Translations under genes and position numbers: made by a program
The notes under the pieces: model-generated
Told to the model about the DNA's origin: nothing
The model's database searches: none
Seen by the model: the letters and a program-made list of their open reading frames with translations, nothing else
In this document: one piece after another, positions 35,101 to 47,100 of the stretch
Layout: the number at the start of each line of letters is the position of its first letter
Numbering within the stretch: position 1 is the stretch's first letter
Assembly (NCBI GenBank): GCA_040954595.2
Contig: CM082587.2
Coordinates: 7,254,001 to 7,318,000 of the forward strand
DNA: 64,000 bases
Direction of reading: 5' to 3'
Origin: Balanoglossus misakiensis
Taxonomy: Eukaryota > Hemichordata

Positions 35101-38100
35101 CGAGTTATTATACATATAAGTCACGTGTACCAGTAATGCATTTCGTCTGATGTACTGATTGTCAGAAAATGTCGTTTTTAAAACCAACAGCTATCATTTT
35201 ATAAGTGGCTGCATTTTGTGATTATGAAATGGAGAACCTGAAACAAATGTTGTCTAAAGTTGGGGGGGGGGGGGGGTTACTTTGGTAAATCTAATATGGC
35301 AGATTGGGAAAAAAATATGGCAACTGCATTCTTATAGCAGCTTACCGTGCTGCACCAATTGGGTGGACTGGACTAAGTGCAATGGAAGTGATCACAGTCC
35401 TGTAGGATTGTCAGGGTTTTACATTACCGGTTGGTCTACATGAATTGTAGTCTCTATGCTCAAGTGTCTGTTGTATTTGTGAGCATAAGGAATCGAACGT
35501 ACTACTGTAAAACACTTTTTTTCGCGAGTTGAAATTTTTGCGATATCGAAAGAGGCCACTGTTTCGCGAGTATTAATTTTCGCGTTCTCTTATTTCATTC
35601 ACTGCATCGTTATCTTCAAAAAAATTTACGTGACTTTTTATTTTCACGCTATTTTGGCTCTCGCGTATTTCGCGAAAATTTATTGCTCGCGAAAATAAAG
35701 TGTTTTACAGTTAATACGCTGAAGTGCAAATGCACACCTCAAGCAACATTGACACTCATAATACAAGGAGATACAAATGTAGGGAAAGCATGTGGGTGAG
35801 GTGAATGGTAATAAGGTGAGATGAGAGATGGTCGCTCGGAAAAGCATGGCTGCACTGATTTAGTTTCCTTCCATGAATTATTAATTGTATGTCACTTGAC
35901 CAAGATTGATTACATCTAGATGCATGTGGCAGTCATGGTTCAGCCACGCAAGCAAATATCTCCCATGGATGTATTAATGCATGGATGGAGTGTAAAACAC
36001 ATATAACATTCTGTAGAAGCAGAAAAATACATGTACATGTACTAAAACATAAATGGGTTGGATGAAATGAGTCGATTTTCACTTTAGGACGTGGTTATCT
36101 CATTTCTCTGAATTAAGACCTTTTGGAATGAAAATAAAATACTTTATTTCTGTTACCTGTCCTCATGTCCTGTATAATAATATATTATAAGAAATTATTC
36201 ACATTTCAAGACTAAGGAAAGAAAAATGAGAAGATAGGCAGATTAAAATGAACCAAGCTTTAGAGTTTCAATTAGGAAGTTTTCCAGGAAAGGGAGAGTG
36301 AATCTAAAAGCAAATGAAATACACCCTTCCCAAAGGATGACAGCCCGAAGGCATCATTAGATACTCATCTACTATGCATGGTACATGTACAGTACGAAAC
36401 ATAGAAGAAAATGTTTGTAAAAGATCATTTCAAGGTCATAGGCATAATTCTGACAGCGTTACATATGATTTTCTTTAAAATTGTTACCATACATTACTGT
36501 CTTATTGTATGCATGGTTTCTTCTGCCACATGTAATTTACAGATTTTCTGATTTTTTTATTTCCCAGATGTCTTCTATGCTCAGCCTTTGCCGTCAGCCG
36601 GGATTATTCCTTTACTGCAGTCGTTCTGTCCGGATGGCGAGAGAGATCCGTATGGATTCCCCAAGTACCCAAACTCCATGTAGGTATAACATTTCTCCAG
36701 CAGCGATAGGAAGGGTTCATGGATTTATAGCTGGGGAAGTATAGCTCTTACAGTGTTCCAGCGAAACTACATGTGGGAAACCTTTCAAAGTATTATTTCT
36801 TGGGTAATGCTGGAGTGTGTACGTAGTCTTGAGTGCTATTAAAGTGGATTATGATATTATGTTTTCTACAGCTTTTAAAAACCACCACTTTACTGCATTT
36901 TAAAAGTTATTGATGGAAAGCTTAATTTTGATATTTCCAACCCTATACTGTTTCCATTTTCTTCTCAAATGGTTGGGTCATTTAAAATACTCCTCTTGAT
37001 TATAATTGAGATAATTGACTAGTGGTTTTTGTACTGGAACACTAGAGTGTAGCACTGTTAATTTTTGTCATACTTTGAAGAGCATGACAGTCCTGGACAG
37101 TGAAACTATTAACATTTATGTTGAATATAAGGGTTAATTTCTAGCTACCAGTATATATAATTCACAAATGAAGTACTGGCTAAATTTACAGACGTTTTGT
37201 TTGTTATACTTGGGTGGTGTGCACGTGTGATGAGTGGAACTTGATTGGTAGACTTGAAAATGTATGTGTTTCATTGTTATGAGGGGAATAGTCAGGGATC
37301 ATTTGCATATTCAAGTTCAGGATCGACATCAAATTGGCATATGGTTTGTACCAGGACTATTTCCACCATCCACAAATGCCAGCAACTTGCCTCAGACATA
37401 TGCCAGGCTCTTTAGACAGGATTTGACTTTGAGGTTTCTGACTCTAACAGATGAGCCTGTAAATAGCTCGTTATATACTGGGAGGAAATACTCGTTAACA
37501 CTTAATTATGAATATGTAAATTTTTGACAGTGACATCTATCATATTCAAAAACCAGGTTGTGATGTGTGCACATAATTGAAGTATTTCGGTGAAAACATA
37601 TGGCCTTTTTATATGAAAAGAAACACTATTTTACATCGCACTGGCGACCTATAGAAATACTGCAATATTGTTATCACCATGGGTTTTAGTTTTATCCACC
37701 ATTAAAGTTCTGACCAAAAATATCCTGAGTTCTATTTGTCACGTATTGTAAGCATTCGCGTGAAAGTGAAAGGAACAAGAGTGTTTATCTGTGTTTCACT
37801 TAATATAGAAATATGCTTTGTAGTCACTAAGTCAGTTGTTACATCTGGGACTGGTGTATTGGTATAATGTGACACTTCTTGTACCTAACAACATTACATT
37901 CCTTTTCATAGCACTGATGAAAACAACAATAAAATTGATATTGGCAACCAGTTCAAGCAAGGGTTGGCCAACATTTTAAAACCACATTGTACAAAAAGTC
38001 TGCATCTTGTTTTATTTTGAATGAGTTTCCCTATGTCCCAGCCTCCATTGTTTTAATTTTAATATCTGAACCAACAGTTGTATATGTATAGATCATGTAA

Positions 38101-41100
38101 TAAAGAAAATTGCAATGATTATCATGAAAATGTGAAAACTTAAAAATAATATCCATCATAATGTCAAATGGTATTAGCTGTGTCCCTTCAGATTTCAAAG
38201 AAAAAAATCAATACTCCTTTTAAATGGACAGGATGGATATTCTAAGAACACATCTCATATTGATAATTCAACTTTCATGTTTTTTTCTTATGCCACAGGG
38301 TGCATCAGTTTCTGAACAAAGTGAGGAAGGTGGTGTCTGACAACAAATTATTCGACCAAGACTTTACAGTAGATGATATCAAGATTCTGCCGGATACCTT
38401 TAAAGATGTTCTTACTGATCATGACAGCATTGAGGAGAGATTTGCAACAGCTGATGGTAAGTACTGTACAACCTTGTCTGTCCAAGTGTATTTCAAAATC
38501 TCAGTTGTGTCGTAGATATTGTCTATTGGGTTTTATTATACAGCAGCTAGCTATCCCTTTGGTAGCTGTACATGTTCTTCTAATTTACTTAAATCTTGGC
38601 AAAACTTGTAACTTTAATACACAGAATGTTGAGTTCTACAAATGATCTAGAAAACATTAAAAATGAACATTTTGAATAAATTAAATATTTTTGTCCAAAA
38701 ATAAAATCACTAGATGCTTTGAATACTGAGAAAACATGCCAACATGAATTTGAGAATCTAATTATACACATGCAGCAGAAAACAAATTTCTCTGCCAAAC
38801 CTAAATATACTAAAACAGGTGGTCGATATTGTGAGGCTAAAAAAGTACAGGGTTTGAGAGAGTGTCTGTAGTTTGCACAAAATGATGGTACTGTACACAT
38901 TATAATAGTGGTGGCTAATTACTTTGTAGTATGACTTCATCTGTTGGATTTAGTCTCGGGAAGACATTGTGGAAATCATTTTGCCACTTTCTTCATCAAA
39001 AACAATAGATAATTAGTTGACTAGAAAGGCATGGCTCCAATTTTATGTCATGAAATATATAGAGTGAATTTAATGAGATGACTGACATGGCTTCCTTGTG
39101 GGAATGCAAAGCCAGACACAGGAAGATGACAAGACAAAGGGCTTGCGTCGTCTGTTCACCGTCAAGCATGTGTTCAGTGACAGAAGAAAATAAAAGAGGC
39201 ACATGTTTTATTTCACAACGGCAGTATGATAGCTTCATTGTCCAATCAACATGTCAACCTTCATGCAGACTTTGGTTTCTTATAGTGTAATTTGCTTTAG
39301 CATTGTAGTTACCCTTCAGTCTTCCATCCCCTAATTACCCAAATTAATACCCTAATTATCTTCCACTACAGCTGATTTGAACTGTGTGGTGTAAAATTGA
39401 TCAAAAGTCTTTAATTAGTATTTTTATGTTGCATTGCCGGACCGCCCACACAGGACTGAATCTTTCAGTCTACTTTATATCAGATTGTTTTGCCATTCAT
39501 AACCCATGGTCTTCAAAATTTCATAGAATGAAAGTGTACACAGTTATGGTACAATAAATTCATCATTTTATGAAAGCATGTCTACTTTTGCAAATAAACA
39601 AAATATATATGCTGAGAAGAATCATTTTATATAAAAAAAGTTTAGGTGCAGTGCAAATTTATAAGAGCTGAGACATTTTCATACGGTCAATATAATGAAA
39701 AACCTTCCATATTAAATGCCGTATATGGTGCTGTGCTCTTTCTCATTCAAAGAAAATACCAACCAAACTTTGAGTCATTGATTTAGATATTTTTGTGAAC
39801 AGCTGTTGCCCAGCATTACGGTAATCCTTTGATATCCTGGCTTTTACCAAATGGTGACCGCTGGTTATTTTCCAATTGAAGTGACCATACATGACCTTAT
39901 ATTCTGGGCATAACGTGAGCAAACTTGGCATTGGCCATGAAATTCCAGAATATTTTGGCAACGTTTCAGGAAAATATGCTTGCCTGAGTCTGTAGCTTGT
40001 TATATGGCAAGCCTCAGGGGTCTTAAGTATAGCAATAGTAGTATTTAATGTTGAAGTAGTACGATTATATTTTGATTCGTTAATATATTATAAATAAATA
40101 GTAGTATTTAATGTTGAAGTAGTACGATTATATTTTGATTCGTTAATATATTATAAATAAATAGTAGTATTTAATGTTGAAGTAGTACGATTATATTTTG
40201 ATTCGTTAATATATTATAAATAAATAGTAGTATTTAATGTTGAAGTAGTACGATTATATTTTGATTCGTTAATATATTATAAATAAATAGTAGTATTTAA
40301 TGTTGAAGTAGTACGATTATATGACACTTTGCAAGTATTATTATTATTTACTTGTTTACTACCTCACTAGAGGGCGCACAATTTTATTGTCGGCCATTTT
40401 CTGTTTGTTTTGCGCGTCTCTGGCAGTCGCAGTCGAAAGAGATGGATATCGAGGCAATATTGCACGAAATAAATTTGGCAACGTTGGTAGAGAGGTTCAA
40501 ATATGAGCGGATTGAAGCTCCCACCGTTCTTTCCATGACGGAAGGGGAAATAAAGAGATTGGGAGTTACAAGAGCAGGTGATCGAGTGCGACTCCGAGAC
40601 CTTTGCAAGGAAGCAACTCAGCCGTCACCGGCCTAGCTCTGCGTACAGGTCTGTGTGTTCCCGGCGTTACACAGCCTCCACCACAGCCCTGCAAGGCGCC
40701 ATAGAAAAAACTGGTGCTTCTGCGGTCCGGATCCGGACTGCAGCTTTTTCGGCCGAAATTCGATTTTATCGAAGCAAAATCCTTTCCCTGTCTACTTCTG
40801 CCCCCTAACCGACTCCAAATATGATGCGATTAACTTGTCCTAACGTCCGAACCGCTCGCTTTCTAAAACTTTTTTGTTTACCCATGGAGATAAACTCGCT
40901 GTAAGCTTTATATTTAATATGGCGATCTCAACATGTAAACACACAAAAATGAATCAAACGCGAGTGGTTCGGACGTTAGGACAAGTTAATGGCATCATAT
41001 TTGGAGTCGGTTAGGGACCGTTCAGTTTTTACGGCCGGGGGGGGGGCGGCAAAATCCAGGGGGGGGGGGGGTCACTTGAATTTTGAAGTCCACAAGGGGG

Positions 41101-44100
41101 GGGGGTCATCTGGTTTTTTTAAACGTTTAGGGGGGGGGGTCACATACTTTCGCCACGGAACTTTTGCTTTTGAGTCCACAAAATTGCAGTTTCGCACCCT
41201 TTATTTTACAAATAAACACCCCCTCCCACACCCACCCCCTTCATTATCCGCCACATGTCATTTTTTGCTGGTTTGTCTAGTGAACCAGGGCAGACTGCTT
41301 GCCACCCCAAAACCCACCGATGATAAAATTTAACAAAGTGAATACATAAAGGAGAATAATTGTTTAAACCATTTTGCATAACTGATAGTTTCGCGCTGCA
41401 TCTTCTATATACTAGAAGTTTTAAATGATGTCATGGCGAAGATGACGCCAAATCTTCTAACTTTGAGTGGAGTGGCAAAAAGTAAAATTGGTCCTCCCAA
41501 ACATTGAGATAATTTGCTTTTGACTTCATTAAAATGCAACTTTACGCTACATATTTTACAAAATTTTCTTATGTGGGAGGGGTTGTCCCCCTCCCACACC
41601 GACCCCCGTCACTTTTCTTGTTTTACCGATTCCTGCAACTATTGTATTGACTTGTCATTTTAATTTGTTCATAGATTTCTTTATTGCAATGATATACTAT
41701 TATATACTTCAATAATACTTTAAGAAATTTATAATTGAGGTGTGAGGAGCCTCATTCCCTTTATTGCATACAGTGTACATAGGATCAGGACGGCGAATGT
41801 TTTGGGCGTGGGGGGGGGTCATCATATTTTTGGGTCTGTCAAAGGGGGGGGGCATCATTTTTTGGTCCTGGGTGAAGGGGGGGTCGGCCTGATTTTGAGA
41901 ACCGATGACACAAACTTGCCGCCCCCCCCCCTGCCGTGAAAACTGAACGGTCCCTTAATAGGGGGCAGAAGTAGACAGGGAAAGGATTTTGCTTCGATAA
42001 AATCGAATTTCGGCCGAAAAAGCTGCAGTCCGGATCCGGACCGCAGAAGCACCAGTTTTTTCTATGGCGCCTTGCAGGGCTGTGGTGGAGGCTGTGTAAC
42101 GCCGGGAACACACAGACCTGTACGCAGAGCTAGGCCGGTGACGGCTGAGTTGCTTCCTTGCAAAGGTCTCGGAGTCGTACTCGATCACCTGCTCTTGTAA
42201 CTCCCAATCTCTTTATTTCCCCTTCCGTCATGGAAAGAACGGTGGGAGCTTCAATCCGCTCATATTTGAACCTCTCTACCAACGTTGCCAAATTTATTTC
42301 GTGCAATATTGCCTCGATATCCATCTCTTTCGACTGCGACTGCCAGAGACGCGCAAAACAAACAGAAAATGGCCGACAATAAAATTGTGCGCCCTCTAGT
42401 GAGGTAGTAAACAAGTAAATAATAATAATACTTGCAAAGTGTCATATAATCGTACTACTTCAACATTAAATACTACTATTTATTTATAATATATTAACGA
42501 ATCAAAATATAATCGTACTACTTCAACATTAAATACTACTATTTATTTATAATATATTAACGAATCAAAATATAATCGTACTACTTCAACATTAAATACT
42601 ACTATTTATTTATAATATATTAACGAATCAAAATATAATCGTACTACTTCAACATTATATACTACTATTTATTTATAATATATTAACGAATCAAAATATA
42701 ATCGTACTACTTCAACATTAAATACTACTATTTATTTATAATATATTAACGAATCAAAATATAATCGTACTACTTCAACATTATATACTACTATTTATTT
42801 ATAATATATTAACGAATCAAAATATAATCGTACTACTTCAACATTAAATACTACTATTTATTTATAATATATTAACGAATCAAAATATAATCGTACTACT
42901 TCAACATTATATACTACTATTTATTTATAATATATTAACGAATCAAAATATAATCGTACTACTTCAACATTAAATACTACTATTTATTTATAATATATTA
43001 ACGAATCAAAATATAATCGTACTACTTCAACATTATATACTACTATTTATTTATAATATATTAACGAATCAAAATATAATCGTACTACTTCAACATTAAA
43101 TACTACTATTTATTTATAATATATTAACGAATCAAAATATAATCGTACTACTTCAACATTAAATACTACTATTTATTTATAATATATTAACGAATCAAAA
43201 TATAATCGTACTACTTCAACATTAAATACTACTATTTATTTATAATATATTAACAAATCAAAATATAATCGTACTACTTCAACATTAAATACTACTATTT
43301 ATTTATAATATATTAACGAATCAAAATATAATCGTACCACTTCAACATTAAATACTACTATTTATTTATAATATATTAACGAATCAAAATATAATCGTAC
43401 TACTTCAACATTAAATACTACTATTGCTATACTTAAGACCCCTGAGGCTTGCCATATTGTTATGTACATCATTCACCCAGATCAATTAAAACCTATAGGC
43501 TTATCACGTCAAGGACAAACCAATATTGCACACACACACCCCTAGACATTATCAAAACAAACATAACCGCTCAAGGTTAAGGTCATGTTTGTATACTTTG
43601 CTGTGTATTAACTGGGAGATTTAGATTGATGGTATTTGGTTGGAAAGCCCCGATAAAAGTTATTGTATGTATAAAGTTCATTAAAAGTCATCCTTTGTAG
43701 TTTCTATGTAAGCTTCTCAAATGTTATACCGATAGTTTCCATGTTTACACCTAAACGCTCTCGCGAAGTTTGCGAAAATTTACTGTTCGCGAAAATTTAT
43801 TGTTTTACAGTACATACATGAATGCATAGATGCATAGATACACATGGAGATATATACACACATGATATTTTTTATCAAATAATCATTTTTATCGAAGGAT
43901 TTTTTTTCCAAAATGTACTGTGGATTATTTCTGCATCATTTTTCTTGCAGATTTTACTTTGGAATCGGTTCTGAAGAACAAAACAAAATTCCAGGATTAT
44001 TTAATGAGCAATTTGTCCTTACCAGTGACATCAGTCAAGCAGTTACTGGAGTATAAAATAAATGCTAAAGAGGTGAGTGCTGGTTGAGTGAGTGTTCCTT

Positions 44101-47100
44101 CTATTTAACATGTAACAGTGGTCCGAGTCACAGCACACATGGATGGAAAATCTGGCCTAGTTATATCCCTGCTTCTGAGACCATCTCCATCTATACTTTA
44201 GTTTTCTTTGTTCAGCTATATGGTATTCAATCTCCATCTGTACTTATTTTTTCTCTGGTCAGCTATGAAGTTTCAATCCTTGCCTATTTTCATACCTTGC
44301 TTGTTGTGCAGTTTGCTTTAACACGTATTGTATCGTGCGATTTCACACACAGCTCTACAGAATATTGTATGGTGTTGCGCCAACGAAAGCCGAGACCAAA
44401 GAAAGTGCCACGGCTGGCGCCTTGACGTGGTCGCTCAAGAAGTGGCTCCATCACAGATTGGCCGGGTTGAAGCACGGCCTCCTCTTTCACGATCTGACGC
44501 ATTCTGGCAAGGTACTCAGCAAAGATGAGCTGATCGGAATTCTCTCCCAGGCCTTCAGTCCAGACAGCATATCACCCGACGGCCTGAATTTCGATTCTCT
44601 TCAGTACGCTGACAAGATTAAGGTATCTTTCCTCCGTTCGTCATTACTGGTATCATTCAGTTATTAAAGCAGTACATGCCTACTTTCAATTTTCTCCATA
44701 TAAATAACAGAGACTGGCGGCCATTTTGAATTTCAAATTCGAGACACTTTTGCACTGTCATTCAAAAGTTTGCATGGTGACTCTTAATTTTTGTTCTCAA
44801 TTTTAGGAGAAAATAATCTAAATTTGCCTTGTGCAAAATATTAGGAAAAAAATGTTTTAAGTCGTTGATTTTCAAGGCACACACTTCATGAACTTGAGGG
44901 TGTCATCTACATGTATACACTACATTGTATGGGTATTGCGCACAATGCATTTTGGAACTGGTAACAGAACGCTATGTATATTCAAGCTGTTGAAATTCTG
45001 TGTGATTTATCCAGAGAGCTGATAGAACTCAATAGGGTGACTTGAAGTGTTTTCATCTCTCCTTAAATATCTTATACAGAACACAATTGTCAATGCCACG
45101 GTGCTAAGAGATATCTCATGCCATGAAAGTGAAGTTTACAAACTTATAGAAGTGCCGCATGATCAGAGGCAAGAAGCGGTAAGTGAAAGTGTTAAAACCA
45201 TTGCGCAGTACTCCGTGGTATGGTTGAAACTACATTCAGAGAAATAGGGAGGGTTAGGAGGAGAGAAATATTCGTGACATCATTGATTTCTTTCATCAGC
45301 CATTGTTAATTGTGTTTTTCTTAATCAAGTCAGCATGAACCATGGTTTAATTAAAACCACATCTTTGTTGACATTCCATTAATGTGATATTGCATTTTGT
45401 CAATTCCATGTGTATTGCACTTTCCTAGTACCACTGTACGATTGCAACCCTTTCACCTGCATTGTCATTGTCATTGCTTCATGTCAGATGTTGCTTGGTG
45501 TGTTATTTTTGACAGGATGTGATTGAGCATCTTCTTTGTGAAAGTCCACCGTCTTTACTTGAAAATCTCGCTAGAGAATTACGACAGGACTTGGATTCAC
45601 AAGCCCTAGCCAATAAGGTATGCAAACACTGACTTGAGAAAGTCATTTACTGCAACTGGGTAAAAAAATTAAAGTTTTAAATAATCCCATATGTGCTTTT
45701 AATTATGTCTATTAAATGATATTTCATGATAGTAATATCAAGATCAAAGCTTATTTATGATAGAATGGCAAAAAATTTGTTTAAAAAGTACAATTAATTG
45801 ATGTACATTATCAGGAATCATGTAATTGAATTTATTGGTCCCTTTTATGCAAGCAATATTTTTTGGACATCACAGGGAAATATTCTACAAGCCTGTGAGC
45901 GTAGGGGTCAGCTTCTTCACTACAAACCCTGTTCAGAGCACATTCCATTTACACACATGTTGTCGCATCTTCAGTGTTTGGCCCATCGGTCCATTTGGGA
46001 TACATTTTCACAGGTCACGTGTTAGAACTGTGTACTGGTATTATTATAGAACAGGTTCCATTATCGCAGTCCTCAAGTAAGAATTAACACATGTTGTATA
46101 AATCAATTTTACATCCTGTGTATGTATAATTATCGTCCATGTTTCTGACAGTTAAATTTGACAATGGTGAACTACGACAGATCCAGAAGAAAAGTGGAGA
46201 GGATACTCAATGATGTGAGTACGAATTCGTTGTCTTGGTGATGAGGATGGTAAATGAGGGCTGATTGCCTGCTGAAATTGTCTACGTTTAGTTCCATTTT
46301 GGCAGACATGTCTATGCACATTCTAATACATGTACACATTGGCAGTTTGGCAAGCTGTCAGAACCATCAACACTACTGTGGAATTCTACAGACAAAGAAG
46401 AATACTGATGCAAATAGTTAGACTGTAAAATGTATCTGATTACTAAAGAAGTTTCTAATGCGAGATTTGTTTTATTATTGAATATTATGACTTTTTCCCC
46501 AGTTACAAAGGTATGCAGTGTTTGACAAGACACTGGACGACATCAGTTCCTTTGCGTCGCTGCTCCCCAGCGACGCCTGCCCAGGTCAGCAGAACGACAC
46601 GTCAGTGCCGCACGACCAGTTCACATTCAACAGCTCGGACTTTCTGTTCGGTAACTTCTCGGACGACTACTTCGATCTGGAGAGCGCCAATCAGACGCTG
46701 GACGGCGCCCGGGGCGACCCCAACCTCCTGGGGTTCAACGAGGACTCCGACCCGGCCCTGGACGAGAAAACCAAGAAGCTGGTGCACCTGTACAAGATAT
46801 GGGGCTCCATGCAGAACGTTCTGTGCGGCGTCAACAGCACGGTGGACGAGACCGCTCTGAATCGAGGGAACCTGGACGCGGCCGGGTTCACGTCGTACCA
46901 GGAGAAGAACCTGCAAGTGCTGGTGCATCTGCTCTTCAACAACCCCAAGATACTGTACGCGCCCAACACCACGGATGTCAACGATCTGATTCACAAGGTG
47001 AGTGGTCTGGTCCTGTTGACTGATGGAACGATCTTTTGCTGTGAGCAAATCTGTGATCGGTAATGTCTAGTTTGAAATGAGAACATTGAATATAATTGCA

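Larger units (their letters stand above)
32174..36567 (+). other. ABCA2 intron 2
   Basis: A 4.4-kb intron containing a truncated family A MITE (32250-32476), an adjoining TTAA-type element (32477-32827), a poly-G run near 35262-35276 and family C MITE copy 1 (35504-35712). Confidence 0.7.
39997..43463. mobile_element. 3.45-kb foldback element with tandem-repeat arms and captured SAM ORFs
   Basis: Element 40004-43456, flanked on both sides by TTGTTAT (39997-40003 and 43457-43463). The outer ends ATGGCAAGCCTCAGGGGTCT and their inverse lead into 63-bp tandem repeats. A unique arm of about 485 bp carrying a SAM-domain ORF follows. Removing the two central insertions leaves a perfect palindromic join, GCCCCCTATTAATAGGGGGC. 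The two unique arms differ at only one position that I could find. No transposase is encoded, so it is non-autonomous. Confidence 0.85.
38457..43950 (+). other. ABCA2 intron 4
   Basis: The longest intron (5.5 kb). Over half of it is the foldback element at 40004-43456. A part copy of MITE family C lies at 43757-43811. The section 38457-39996 shows no exon or repeat. Confidence 0.75.

Noticed and set aside
36670-36690. ABCA2 exon 3 donor at TAG|GTATAA
   Set aside because: It would include an in-frame TAG. The donor two codons earlier (AT|GTAGGT) keeps phase with exon 4.
40037-43430. CRISPR-like array of 63-bp repeats
   Set aside because: The copies are head-to-tail with no unique spacers, and the sequence is an animal intron. 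It is a satellite within a transposon.
46602-47048. Antisense open frames over ABCA2 exon 10
   Set aside because: Same cause: GC-rich codon use in the real exon.
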